Shown here one piece after another: positions 35,449-43,495 of a stretch of DNA of 64,000 nt. The DNA lies in contig JAKVCX010000008.1 in NCBI GenBank assembly GCA_022448525.1, positions 1 to 64,000 of the forward strand, read 5' to 3'. Below the pieces are notes generated by a model. It saw only the letters and a list, made by a program, of their open reading frames with translations. It was not told the origin of the DNA and did no database searches. A program made the translations under genes and the position numbers. Source of the DNA: Tenacibaculum sp. (GTDB lineage: Bacteria > Bacteroidota > Bacteroidia > Flavobacteriales > Flavobacteriaceae). The first letter of the stretch is position 1; every line of letters begins with the position of its first letter.

Positions 35449-36514
35449 TTGATATAGGTGTTTTTAACGAGTTCAACTTTGGTATTCCTTTCGAGATAAA
35501 GTAAGCAATGGAAATAGATACACCAATTGCTAATATTATAGTAATAATTTTAACTAATGCAGAAGGCTTTTTTATAATTGGCTTTTCTACTATAATTACT
35601 GGATCTACTTCAGAATTTTCTTCTATATCAATATTTGGTTTGATATTGTCAACAATATGTTTTGCAATGTTTCTGTCAGCTTCAATTTCATGAGCTAAAG
35701 GTTTGGATTTTGCAAATTTTACTAAATCAGCTTGTTGTAATAATTTATTTAAACTAGTTATAGTTTCTTTATCGGTTAAGATTGATTTGGTTTCAGTAAA
35801 GTCTGATAAGGTTTCAATTAAACCACTTGTAGTTGTCTCTAAAGCGGGTACATTGAGTTCGCGTTCAATGAAGTTTCTAACGATATCAGTTAATTCACTG
35901 TAATATTGTTTTACTTTATTGTTTTGCCACAATAATTTTTCATCAAGAATTTTTAAGTTACGAACAGCTTCTTGGTACGGATTTAATAATTGTTCCCTAG
36001 TTTTAATCTCGTCAGTATCACTTCTTTTTAGAGCGAAGTATAAAACCGTTGTAACAACTAACAGAATTCCTATAATCCAATAAAGTGTGTTTTTATAATC
36101 ATCAAATTGATAAGGTTCTCCCTTGATTCCTTTGATTTCAAACATTTTAATTTGAGTAGTGTCTACTTTTACAGTAGCCACATTTATCAGTAAACTATCG
36201 GTGAAATGTGCTTGATTACGAATGAATACTTGTTGTTGTGGAATATAGAAAGCCCCACTGTCAAAACCTGTTAAAATATATTTTTGAATAAGTTTATTTT
36301 TCAAAGTGTCTAAACGTAAACTGTCAACAACTTCTAGCCCGTTTAGTTCAAGTTTTGGCATTATGATATTTTCAGTGCCGTCAACGGAAATTTTATATTC
36401 AAATTGTTCTCCGATACGAATGCTAGTTGTGTCAACTTTAGCCTCAACAGGTGAAATTTGTGCCACCATCCAGCTTGAACAAAACAATGCTATGTAGAGT
36501 AAAATTTTCTTCAA
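35438..36514 (-). CDS. Bat-operon membrane protein of unknown function, with TTG start
   Basis: The 358-residue protein has a signal peptide (MKKILLYIALFCSSWMVAQ), a periplasmic beta-rich domain (20-130), one transmembrane helix (about 142-162) and a long helical cytoplasmic part. It ends in a second helix (about 320-343). The start codon is TTG at 36512-36514; no ATG fits the signal peptide. The gene lies between the DUF58 gene and batA in many Bacteroidota bat operons. It is probably a structural partner of BatA, which is inference. Confidence 0.8.
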   Translation of the reverse strand: MKKILLYIALFCSSWMVAQISPVEAKVDTTSIRIGEQFEYKISVDGTENIIMPKLELNGLEVVDSLRLDTLKNKLIQKYILTGFDSGAFYIPQQQVFIRNQAHFTDSLLINVATVKVDTTQIKMFEIKGIKGEPYQFDDYKNTLYWIIGILLVVTTVLYFALKRSDTDEIKTREQLLNPYQEAVRNLKILDEKLLWQNNKVKQYYSELTDIVRNFIERELNVPALETTTSGLIETLSDFTETKSILTDKETITSLNKLLQQADLVKFAKSKPLAHEIEADRNIAKHIVDNIKPNIDIEENSEVDPVIIVEKPIIKKPSALVKIITIILAIGVSISIAYFISKGIPKLNSLKTPISNVE

Positions 36515-36515
36515 T

Positions 36516-37382
36516 TTATCCTTTGTTTTTAAAGTAACCCAAAAGTTTTTTAACGTAACTTTCGTCTACTCGAACATTAATGGTTCCTAAACCACTTTTC
36601 TTAAAAGATGTTTGGAATTCATCTTTCAATCGAAGAGCGTTTGCTTTGTATGTATTTCTAACTGATTTTGAACTGGTGTTAATAAGTCTTACTTCCTGTG
36701 TTTCATTATCAAGCATTGGCACCATTCCTAAGTTTGGAACTTCTTCATCGAATTTGTCATAAATTCGAATACCAGTTAAATCATGTTTGTTTCCAACAAT
36801 TTTAAGGTTTCTTTCATAATTCTCATCAACAAAGTCAGAAAGCATAAATACAATAGCTTTTTTCTTCATTACGCTTGATAAGAATTTTAAAGCTTCATTA
36901 ATGTTTGTTTTTCTACTTTTAGGTGAGAATTCGATCAATTCACGAATAATACGGAGTACATGACTCTTTCCTTTCTTAGGAGGAATATATAATTCTATTT
37001 GGTCGGAAAATAAAATAAGACCTACCTTATCGTTATTCTGTATAGCAGAGAAAGCCAGTGTAGCAGCAATCTCTGTTACAGTATCTTTTTTAAATTGGGT
37101 TGAAGTACCAAAAAGTTCAGAACCAGAAACATCAACCATTAACATCATGGTAAGTTCTCTTTCTTCTTCAAAAACCTTAACATAAGGTTCATTATATCTA
37201 GCGGTAACGTTCCAATCAATAGCTCTAATGTCATCACCAAATTGGTACTGACGAACTTCAGAAAAGGTCATACCACGACCTTTAAACGTCGAATGGTATT
37301 CTCCACCAAATATATGATTAGACAAACGTTTTGTCTTAATCTCTATTTTTCGAACTTTTTTAAGTAATTCTTTAGTGTCCAT
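36516..37382 (-). CDS. DUF58 domain protein of the Bat operon
   Basis: The 288-residue cytoplasmic protein has the DUF58 hallmark GRGMTFSEVRQYQFGDDIRAIDWNVTAR (36-63) and a vWA-like core (MLMVDVSGSELFG, about 83-95, and MLSDFVDENYERN). DUF58 proteins are partners of MoxR-type ATPases. The gene is one base upstream of the BatA-partner gene and after the small 109-codon gene. The MoxR, DUF58 and vWA set is believed to act in assembly or chaperoning of envelope proteins. Confidence 0.92.
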   Translation of the reverse strand: MDTKELLKKVRKIEIKTKRLSNHIFGGEYHSTFKGRGMTFSEVRQYQFGDDIRAIDWNVTARYNEPYVKVFEEERELTMMLMVDVSGSELFGTSTQFKKDTVTEIAATLAFSAIQNNDKVGLILFSDQIELYIPPKKGKSHVLRIIRELIEFSPKSRKTNINEALKFLSSVMKKKAIVFMLSDFVDENYERNLKIVGNKHDLTGIRIYDKFDEEVPNLGMVPMLDNETQEVRLINTSSKSVRNTYKANALRLKDEFQTSFKKSGLGTINVRVDESYVKKLLGYFKNKG

Positions 37383-37385
37383 ATA

Positions 37386-37715
37386 TTAATTTACCCATTC
37401 TATTGGAAGAGGAGGTAATTCTAAATCTTTATCTTCTGATGATTTTTTAAATGAAAATTTAGGAGCTTCCTTTACCGTTAAATTAACGTTGTTTTTTTCT
37501 CCGATCTCTTCAATTACATTTTTCATACTTCTTTGTTGGCAAAGAACTAAATAATTCATTTGCACATTCGATTCTGTTTGTAAATCAAAACAATCAACTA
37601 AATAGGCTGGTTGGTTGTTTTCATAAATAACAGCTTCTGTACTTTTTTGTGATTTGGTTTCTAAAATTTGTTTTTCACCTGTTAACGTTTTGTACGTTGT
37701 TAATTTAAAAGTCAT
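37386..37715 (-). CDS. Small conserved protein between moxR and the DUF58 gene
   Basis: I start at the ATG at 37713-37715, three codons after an in-frame TTG. The 109-residue protein has no signal or membrane helix. Its first 65 residues look like alternating strands (KLTTYKTLTGEKQIL, AVIYENNQPAYLVDCF) and the C-terminus is a charged, Pro-rich tail (LPPLPIEWV). I know no family for it. Its position 3 bases before the DUF58 start inside the operon suggests an accessory role in the MoxR-DUF58 pair. Confidence 0.65.
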   Translation of the reverse strand: MTFKLTTYKTLTGEKQILETKSQKSTEAVIYENNQPAYLVDCFDLQTESNVQMNYLVLCQQRSMKNVIEEIGEKNNVNLTVKEAPKFSFKKSSEDKDLELPPLPIEWVN

Positions 37716-37795
37716 TCTTAGCAAAAATTTTAAGGGATTAAATAATTTTTCTGAATGGCTAGTTGATTGTAATCTAAGTTGGTTTGGTGTTAGGT

Positions 37796-38785
37796 TTACG
37801 GAACTTGAACTTCGTTAATGATAGTGTTTATTATATCAATAGAGCTCATGTTTTCTGCTTCAGCTTCATATGTAATACCGATTCTGTGTCGTAATACATC
37901 ATGTGCCATAGCTCTAACATCTTCAGGAATAACATATCCTCTTCGTTTAATGAATGCATAGCATTTAGCAGCTTTTGCTAGTGCAATACTACCACGAGGA
38001 GATGACCCAAAACTGATTAAAGGTTTTAGTTTACTTAGGTTGTAGTTTTCGGGATAACGTGTTGCGAAAATAATATCAAGAATGTATTTCTCAATTTTTT
38101 CGTCCATGTAAACTTCATTTACAGCTTCTCTAGCCTTTATGATTTTTTCCAATGAAACTACAGGATTCACTTTTCCAAAGCTGTTATTTAAGCTTTGTCT
38201 CATAATTAATTGTTCATCTTGTAATTTTGGATAATCAATAACTGTTTTTAACATAAAACGATCCATTTGTGCTTCTGGTAATGGATACGTTCCTTCTTGT
38301 TCAACTGGATTTTGAGTTGCCATTACTAGGAAAGGTTCGTCTAATTTAAAAGTCTCATCACCAATAGTGATTTGTCTTTCTTGCATAGCTTCAAGTAATG
38401 CAGACTGTACTTTTGCAGGAGCACGGTTAATCTCATCTGCTAAAACGAAATTAGCAAAGATTGGTCCTTTTTTAATAGAAAAGTCATTGTCTTTTACATT
38501 GTAAATCATAGTACCAATAACGTCAGCAGGTAAAAGGTCTGGAGTAAACTGAACTCTGCTAAAACTTCCTTGAACAGCTTTTGATAAGGTGTTAATTGCT
38601 AGGGTTTTTGCTAATCCAGGAACTCCTTCAAGAAGTATATGTCCGTTTCCTAGTAAACCAATCAATAATCTTTCGATCATATCTTTTTGACCAACAATAA
38701 CTTTATTCATTTCATTTGTAAGTAAATCTACAAATGCACTTTCAACTTCGATTTTTTCATTAATAGCTCTTACATCTACATCCAT
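37796..38785 (-). CDS. MoxR-type AAA+ ATPase of the Bat operon
   Basis: The 329-residue protein has Walker A (GVPGLAKT, 54-61), Walker B (LADEINR), sensor 1 (ATQNPVEQEGTYPLPEAQMDRF) and a C-terminal AAA lid (VIPEDVRAMAHDVLRHRIG). MoxR ATPases remodel or activate vWA-protein partners. It is the first gene of the leftward operon (moxR, small protein, DUF58, partner, batA, batB, batC, batD, batE). The ATP-binding residues look complete. Confidence 0.95.
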   Translation of the reverse strand: MDVDVRAINEKIEVESAFVDLLTNEMNKVIVGQKDMIERLLIGLLGNGHILLEGVPGLAKTLAINTLSKAVQGSFSRVQFTPDLLPADVIGTMIYNVKDNDFSIKKGPIFANFVLADEINRAPAKVQSALLEAMQERQITIGDETFKLDEPFLVMATQNPVEQEGTYPLPEAQMDRFMLKTVIDYPKLQDEQLIMRQSLNNSFGKVNPVVSLEKIIKAREAVNEVYMDEKIEKYILDIIFATRYPENYNLSKLKPLISFGSSPRGSIALAKAAKCYAFIKRRGYVIPEDVRAMAHDVLRHRIGITYEAEAENMSSIDIINTIINEVQVP

Positions 38786-38820
38786 ATATAAAAAATGTTA
38801 TTGGTTATAATTTCAGTGAA

Positions 38821-38828
38821 CAAAGCTA
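38821..38828 (-). promoter_or_regulatory. -7 promoter box (TAGCTTTG) for the bat operon
   Basis: This exact TAnnTTTG match is 35 bases upstream of the moxR ATG and is the most likely main promoter of the whole moxR-batE run. Confidence 0.55.
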
Positions 38829-39318
38829 CAATATTAACAATTTTTTTCTTGTTAAAAGTAGGTTAAAGATTATGAGGTTTGGGTTTGTGTTATGTTCAAA
38901 TAAATACTGTTCTTATTGGTTGTAATTTAAGATTAGTGTTAAAATATTATGTTTTATTGTTTTAAATATTGTATTTGATGTATATAATGTTATTTTTGGT
39001 TTTGAGTTTTTCTTTTTTTTTCTTTTTTTAAGCATTTAAAAACGAGTTGTTTAATGAGTTTATAAAGCTTGTTGTTATTTAATTACTTAAACATTTTATG
39101 ATGAAAAAAAATTATTAAGAATTCATTTCTGGTATTTCTTCTACTAATAACCTGAAGTTACTACTAGATGTTTCCCTTTTAGCATTAAAGTATTAGTAGT
39201 TAACAATATTTGGAACCTTAGTGTCCATAAAAAGTTAACCAATTTGGATTTAATAGTATAGTCTTTAGAAGAGGGCCTACTTTCAAATTCTAATTGAATT
39301 AATCAATTTTTGTTTAAC
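38829..39318. other. Noncoding AT-rich stretch between the bat operon and the LpxH-like gene
   Basis: About 490 bases hold no credible ORF on either strand; the longest frames are short and lack coding features. It is very AT-rich with a long T-run around 39006-39030. A chance -7-like box (TATTTTTG at 38991-38998, plus strand) has no gene behind it. Apart from the operon promoter on the left and the terminator on the right I see nothing that I can name. Confidence 0.5.
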
Positions 39319-39352
39319 AAAAAAGGTGTCGAATCAAATCGACACCTTTTTT
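39319..39352 (-). terminator. Terminator of the LpxH-like gene
   Basis: An 8-bp GC-rich core (39325-39332 with 39339-39346) is extended by six A-T pairs with a 6-base loop. The right arm touches the stop codon of the minus-strand gene at 39351. Confidence 0.8.
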
Positions 39353-40115
39353 ATTTGTATTCTAATAAAGAAAAATTATTCTCATCAAAAACTCCATAAG
39401 TATAAAAGTTTATCCAGTCGCCTAAATTGTAGTATTTACTATCTTCTTTTAATTGGATATCTAGAGGAAGGTGTCTGTGCCCAAATACAAAGTAGTCGTA
39501 GTGTTTGGTTTCTAATTTGCGTTTACAATATTGCACTAACCATTCTTTATCTTCTCCTAAAAATTTAAAATCCTCATCCCCAGAAATCATTTTATTTTTT
39601 ACAGACATGTATTGTCCAAGTTTAACGCCTAAATCGGGATGTAGCCATCTGAACATCCATTTGAATAGAGGGAAAGTAAAAACTTTTTTCATTCTCTTAT
39701 ATCCTTTATCATGTGGACCTAAACCATCTCCATGACCAATAAGGAATAATTTATTGTTTATAGTGAATTCTTGTGGAGAATGAAAAACTGGAATAGTAAG
39801 TTCTTTTTCAAAATAATCACGCATCCATAAATCATGATTTCCTACAAAAAAATAAATAGGAATACCACTGTCTCTTATTTCGGCAAGCTTTCCTAAAACT
39901 CTTACAAAACCTTTAGGAACTACAGTTTTGTATTCAAACCAAAAATCAAATAAATCTCCTAGTAGAAAAATAGCTTCTGCGTCCTTTTTAATTTCATCTA
40001 ACCAACGAACAAATTTTTGTTCTCTAGGGAAACTTTTTTCTTGAGTTGGAGCTCCTAAATGTTGATCAGAAGCAAAGTATACTTTCTTGTTTTCAGAAAT
40101 AGTAATAGACGTCAA
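39351..40115 (-). CDS. lpxH: UDP-2,3-diacylglucosamine diphosphatase-like metallophosphatase
   Basis: The 254-residue metallophosphatase has all metal-binding motifs: SDQHLG (D17, H19), GDLFDFW (D54), GNHD (N93, H94, D95), a GHGDGLGPHDKGY loop and FGHRHLP. This fits LpxH/YbbF-type enzymes, which make lipid X in lipid A synthesis at the inner-membrane face. The start is a TTG at 40113-40115, because no ATG or GTG occurs in frame before the conserved region. It is divergent from the MOSC gene. Confidence 0.85.
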   Translation of the reverse strand: MTSITISENKKVYFASDQHLGAPTQEKSFPREQKFVRWLDEIKKDAEAIFLLGDLFDFWFEYKTVVPKGFVRVLGKLAEIRDSGIPIYFFVGNHDLWMRDYFEKELTIPVFHSPQEFTINNKLFLIGHGDGLGPHDKGYKRMKKVFTFPLFKWMFRWLHPDLGVKLGQYMSVKNKMISGDEDFKFLGEDKEWLVQYCKRKLETKHYDYFVFGHRHLPLDIQLKEDSKYYNLGDWINFYTYGVFDENNFSLLEYK

Positions 40116-40154
40116 ATCGAATAATTTTGGGTAAAAATAACTATTTTATTTAGC

Positions 40155-40162
40155 TAACTTTG
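40155..40162 (+). promoter_or_regulatory. -7 promoter box (TAACTTTG) for the MOSC and TadA genes
   Basis: This exact TAnnTTTG match is 16 bases before the ATG at 40179. Confidence 0.55.
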
Positions 40163-40178
40163 TATAAAACGCATTTCG

Positions 40179-40736
40179 ATGAAAATAGTTGCTGTAAATA
40201 TAGGCGAACGAAGAGAAATAAATTGGAAAGGTAAAATCGTTACCACAGGTATTTTTAAATTTCCTGTCGATGAGCCCATTTTTCTTGATGTTGAAGATGT
40301 TAAGGGTGATACAATTTGTAATCGTGAAAAACACGGAGGAATAGATCAAGCTGTCTATGCGTTTTCAGAAAAACATTACAAATACTTTAAAGAATTGTAT
40401 CCAAATTTAAATTGGGAATTAGGAATGTTTGGAGAGAATTTGACATTGTCAGATTGTGAAGAATCTAAGCTTTATGTAGGTGACACTTTTAAAGTTGGTG
40501 AAACTATTATTGAAGTGACTAAACCAAGACAACCATGCATGAAATTGGGTGTTCGATTTAATGATATGAAAATTGTAAAACAATTTTGGAATACAGATAA
40601 GAGCGGAGTTTATTTTAAAGTATTACAAACTGGTCATGTGAAAAAGGGAGATGTTTTTGAATTGATAAAAACGGATAAAACAAAACCTACGATAGCTGAT
40701 GTTTACAATGAAAAAAGGTTAAAAAAGAATATGTAA
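40179..40736 (+). CDS. MOSC domain protein (YiiM-like)
   Basis: The 185-residue single MOSC domain has the N-terminal strand KIVAVNIGERREINW, HGGIDQAVYAF, a WELGMFGENLTL strand and the conserved Cys in KPRQPCMKLGVRF (TxPRxPC). MOSC proteins carry sulfur or molybdenum cofactor-related chemistry; the YiiM group takes part in detoxification of N-hydroxylated compounds. The stop TAA shares a base with the start ATG of the next gene (TAATG), so the two are translationally coupled. Confidence 0.88.
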   Translation: MKIVAVNIGERREINWKGKIVTTGIFKFPVDEPIFLDVEDVKGDTICNREKHGGIDQAVYAFSEKHYKYFKELYPNLNWELGMFGENLTLSDCEESKLYVGDTFKVGETIIEVTKPRQPCMKLGVRFNDMKIVKQFWNTDKSGVYFKVLQTGHVKKGDVFELIKTDKTKPTIADVYNEKRLKKNM

Positions 40737-41182
40737 TGAATCCTTTTGACGATACATATTTTATGAAAAAAGCCCTTTTGGAAGCAGAAGCGGCATTTAA
40801 GAAAGGAGAGGTTCCGGTAGGAGCTGTAGTTGTTTTTAAGAATCAAATTATTGCTAGAGCTCATAATTTAACCGAACGATTAAACGATGTTACGGCGCAT
40901 GCAGAAATGCAGGCTTTTACTTCAGCTGCAGATTATTTAGGAGGGAAATATTTAAGAGATTGTACCTTGTATGTTACAGTTGAACCATGTCAAATGTGTG
41001 CAGGAGCAAGTTATTGGACACAAATAGGGAAAATAGTTTATGGAGCTAGTGAACCGAGGTCTGGCTTTACTGTTTTAGGAACCAAATTGCATCCAAAAAC
41101 CAAGGTGGTTTCAGGTGTTTTAGAAGAAGAATGCGGTCAATTAATGAGACGTTTTTTTGTTGAAAAAAGAAATTTGAATTAA
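40736..41182 (+). CDS. tadA: tRNA adenosine(34) deaminase
   Basis: The 148-residue zinc deaminase has HAE (H55, E57) and PCQMC (C85, C88) followed by AGA, the TadA/CumB layout. It converts A34 to inosine in tRNA-Arg(ACG). The protein is a little shorter than the E. coli enzyme and lacks extra domains. A guanine or cytosine deaminase is the less likely alternative. It ends in a 4-base overlap with the convergent ogt gene. Confidence 0.88.
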   Translation: MNPFDDTYFMKKALLEAEAAFKKGEVPVGAVVVFKNQIIARAHNLTERLNDVTAHAEMQAFTSAADYLGGKYLRDCTLYVTVEPCQMCAGASYWTQIGKIVYGASEPRSGFTVLGTKLHPKTKVVSGVLEEECGQLMRRFFVEKRNLN

Positions 41183-41661
41183 AATAAACTCTGTTGTTTG
41201 TTACCACTTTCATGCTCGAGTAACCATTTTTTTCTCCAAACTCCACCCGCATATCCAGTTAAAGATCCATCTGAACCAACAATTCTATGGCATGGAATTA
41301 TAATTGAAATTGGGTTTTTACCGTTTGCGGAAGCTACTGCTCTAATTGCTTTTACATCGCCTAGCTGTTTTGATTGTTCTAAATAACTTCTTGTTTTTCC
41401 GAATGGAACTTTTAATAATTCAGTCCAAACTTTTCCTTGAAACTCCGTTCCTTTCGGACTTAAGGTAAGTTCAAATTCTTTTCTGTTTCCAGTGAAATAT
41501 TCGTCTAATTGTTGAACACATTTTTTTAATTCATCAGATTCTATATTAGAAGAATTCGAAGGTTCATCATTTATAAAATAAATGGAATGAACCCCTTTTT
41601 GATCTCCTTTTATTTCAAGTGTTCCAATAGGAGAGGAGTAATATGTCGTTTCTGTATTCAA
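41179..41661 (-). CDS. ogt: Methylated-DNA-protein cysteine methyltransferase, with TTG start
   Basis: The 160-residue protein repairs O6-methylguanine by moving the alkyl group to its own cysteine, C124 in IIPCHRIVGS. The helix-turn-helix part and the following GYAGGVWRK are typical. The start codon is TTG at 41659-41661, which overlaps the TGA stop of the upstream gene as TTGA, equivalent to the common ATGA coupling. No ATG fits. It is co-transcribed with the upstream membrane protein. Confidence 0.88.
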   Translation of the reverse strand: MNTETTYYSSPIGTLEIKGDQKGVHSIYFINDEPSNSSNIESDELKKCVQQLDEYFTGNRKEFELTLSPKGTEFQGKVWTELLKVPFGKTRSYLEQSKQLGDVKAIRAVASANGKNPISIIIPCHRIVGSDGSLTGYAGGVWRKKWLLEHESGNKQQSLF

Positions 41662-42101
41662 CTAATTGCTTTTTTTTGGTTTATATTTTCTCGAAGTAAT
41701 ATAATTAATATGCCAACAATAATAATATTCTTAAAAATGTATTGTCCTAGTAAAGAGAAGGCGTAAGGAAAATAAGCAAATGATTCTCCTGGGAAAACAA
41801 ATAATGGTAAAAATGTACACAACATGTGTGCTAATGTAATTTTTATAACTATTGTTTTTTTTGAATAAAATATAAGAGCAAACCCAATTAATATTTCTCC
41901 AATTCCGAGAGTGTAAATGGCTAATTGTTTTGGAAATAATCCAAAAGTAATTAAATCAATTACTTGATACGCGATTTCTTCTGCTGGACTTAATTGAGGG
42001 AAAATTTTCAGTAAACCAAACCATAAATACACTATTCCTATAAGTGTAGCTAAAATTTGATGTTCTGAAAACCTGTAAGGGCTGTTTGGTTTGTTGAACA
42101 A
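41658..42101 (-). CDS. Small four-helix membrane protein, DoxX/DUF417-like
   Basis: The 147-residue protein has four hydrophobic helices (about 15-33, 60-80, 85-105, 115-137). A WFGLLKIFPQLSPAEEIA motif follows helix 1 and resembles the YkgB/DUF417 and DoxX groups. The function is unknown. The start is a TTG at 42099-42101, as no ATG lies in frame near the N-terminus. Its stop codon is shared with the ogt start. Confidence 0.65.
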   Translation of the reverse strand: MFNKPNSPYRFSEHQILATLIGIVYLWFGLLKIFPQLSPAEEIAYQVIDLITFGLFPKQLAIYTLGIGEILIGFALIFYSKKTIVIKITLAHMLCTFLPLFVFPGESFAYFPYAFSLLGQYIFKNIIIVGILIILLRENINQKKAIS

Positions 42102-42186
42102 AATTTAATTATAAAATATTTCAGTTTGAAATATCTGAAATTTCTTTTAAATAGTAAAAACCAGACAGCCTTAAATTTAAAAGGAG

Positions 42187-42951
42187 TTATATACCGAAAA
42201 CGTCTTTTGAGTTTTTTGTTGTGATTTCAGCAATCTCTTGAAAGCTTTTTCCGTAAATATCTACAAGTTTTCCAACTACTTGTTCTATGTAACTGCTTTC
42301 GTTTCTTTTTCCTCTAAACGGGGTTGGTGCTAAATAAGGTGAATCAGTTTCAAGAACAATATGTTCTAAATCAATCTCATTTAAAAATTTGTCAATTTTA
42401 CCATTTTTAAATGTCACGACTCCACCAATACCTAATTTCATATTGTACGAAATAGCTTTTCGTGCTTGTTCCAAAGTTCCAGTGAAACAATGGAAAATTC
42501 CTCTTAAATCATCTCCTTTTTCTAGTTCTAAGACCTCAAAGATTTCATCAAAGGCTTCTCTACAATGAATTACAATAGGAAGTTTTTTTAATTTTGCCCA
42601 TTGTATTTGCGTTCTAAAGGCTTCTTGTTGTTGCTTTAAAAATGTTTTATCCCAATACAAATCAATTCCAATTTCACCAATGGCACAAAATTCACGCTGA
42701 TCAATCCATTGTTTTACATGTGCTAATTCTTCCTGATAATTTTCTTTCACAGAAGTTGGGTGTAATCCCATCATTAAATACACATCATTCGGATAATTTT
42801 TCTCTAATTCGAACATTCTATCCGTGTAGGAACTATCAATAGCTGGAATAAAAAATCTTGAAACTCCAACTTCTTTAGCTCTTGCAATCATTACATCTCT
42901 ATCTTCATCAAATTGTTCAGAATATAAGTGTGTATGTGTATCTGTAATCAT
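42187..42951 (-). CDS. tatD: TatD family deoxyribonuclease/metal hydrolase
   Basis: I start at the ATG at 42949-42951; the open frame goes on for 30 codons upstream but through the divergent promoter region and is not credible. The 254-residue protein starts with TDTHTH (H6, H8) and has the MGLHP, GEIGIDLYWD, VIHCREAF, FHCFTG and ETDSPYLAP blocks of TatD enzymes. TatD members act as 3'-5' nucleases in DNA quality control and repair. It is a single-gene unit. Confidence 0.92.
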   Translation of the reverse strand: MITDTHTHLYSEQFDEDRDVMIARAKEVGVSRFFIPAIDSSYTDRMFELEKNYPNDVYLMMGLHPTSVKENYQEELAHVKQWIDQREFCAIGEIGIDLYWDKTFLKQQQEAFRTQIQWAKLKKLPIVIHCREAFDEIFEVLELEKGDDLRGIFHCFTGTLEQARKAISYNMKLGIGGVVTFKNGKIDKFLNEIDLEHIVLETDSPYLAPTPFRGKRNESSYIEQVVGKLVDIYGKSFQEIAEITTKNSKDVFGI

Positions 42952-42964
42952 ATAAATTATGCTG

Positions 42965-42972
42965 TATCTTTG
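42965..42972 (+). promoter_or_regulatory. -7 promoter box (TATCTTTG) for the aspartyl protease-like gene
   Basis: This exact TAnnTTTG match on the plus strand is 19 bases before the ATG at 42992. It lies next to, and overlaps in reach with, the minus-strand box at 42978-42985. Confidence 0.5.
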
Positions 42973-42977
42973 TGCAA

Positions 42978-42985
42978 CAAAAGTA
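42978..42985 (-). promoter_or_regulatory. -7 promoter box (TACTTTTG) for tatD
   Basis: This exact TAnnTTTG match on the minus strand is 26 bases upstream of the tatD ATG and only five bases from the opposite-facing box. Confidence 0.5.
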
Positions 42986-42991
42986 CAAGAA

Positions 42992-43471
42992 ATGGCAAGT
43001 TTGAAAAAAGTATTACGTAAAAAGAAATACGTTCGAATCAAATTAAAAAAGATGATAACAAATCACTTGGAATTATCTGCAAAAATTAATGGGATTAAAG
43101 GAACATTTATTTTAGATACTGGTGCTTCAAATTCTTGTGTTGGGTTAGATTTACAGGACTATTTTAAGTTAACTTCTGAAGAAAGTGAAGTGAAAGCCGC
43201 TGGAGCCGGAGCTACAGATATGGAAACTTATAAATCGTCAGGTAATGATTTAAAAATTGGTGATTGGAAACTAAAAAGCTGTGATTTAGTATTGTTTGAT
43301 ATGACTCATGTAAATACTGCTTTAACTCAGCATAAGGCTGAAAAAGTACATGGGATTATTGGTGCTGATGTGTTAGAAAAAGGAAAGGCGTTCATCGATT
43401 ACGATAAGAAAGTATTGTACTTGAAAAAAATGAAAAAGAAAAAGCAACGAACATTGTCGTTGCCTTTTTAA
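42992..43471 (+). CDS. Retropepsin-like aspartic protease domain protein
   Basis: I start at the ATG at 42992, which follows a good promoter; an upstream ATG at 42959 lies before that promoter box. The 159-residue protein has the aspartyl-protease motif FILDTGAS (D42-TG) followed by a hydrophobic strand set and GIIGADVLEKG (the second hydrophobic-Gly motif). This is the single-domain clan AA type, probably acting as a dimer. The N-terminus is very basic. There is no signal peptide. The last codons form part of the terminator. Confidence 0.8.
   Translation: MASLKKVLRKKKYVRIKLKKMITNHLELSAKINGIKGTFILDTGASNSCVGLDLQDYFKLTSEESEVKAAGAGATDMETYKSSGNDLKIGDWKLKSCDLVLFDMTHVNTALTQHKAEKVHGIIGADVLEKGKAFIDYDKKVLYLKKMKKKKQRTLSLPF
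43441..43469 (+). terminator. Terminator encoded within the last codons of the aspartyl protease-like gene
   Basis: A 7-bp GC-rich stem (43444-43450 with 43457-43463) with a 6-base loop is preceded by A-runs and followed by five T. The coding sequence continues through it to the TAA at 43469-43471. Confidence 0.65.
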
Positions 43472-43495
43472 TGTATCTTGAAATAAGTTTTATAA

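Noticed and set aside
38991..38998. TATTTTTG match in the noncoding stretch
   Set aside because: There is no gene or terminator behind it, and such boxes occur by chance in AT-rich DNA.
39326..39568. Plus-strand 80-codon frame near the LpxH-like gene end
   Set aside because: It covers the terminator and the complement of the lpxH-like coding region.
42959..42991. Earlier ATG of the aspartyl protease-like gene
   Set aside because: The best promoter box lies between this ATG and the later one, so the transcript would not contain it.
42952..43041. Upstream extension of tatD (30 codons)
   Set aside because: It crosses the divergent promoter pair and has no family similarity; TatD proteins start at the TDTHTH motif.
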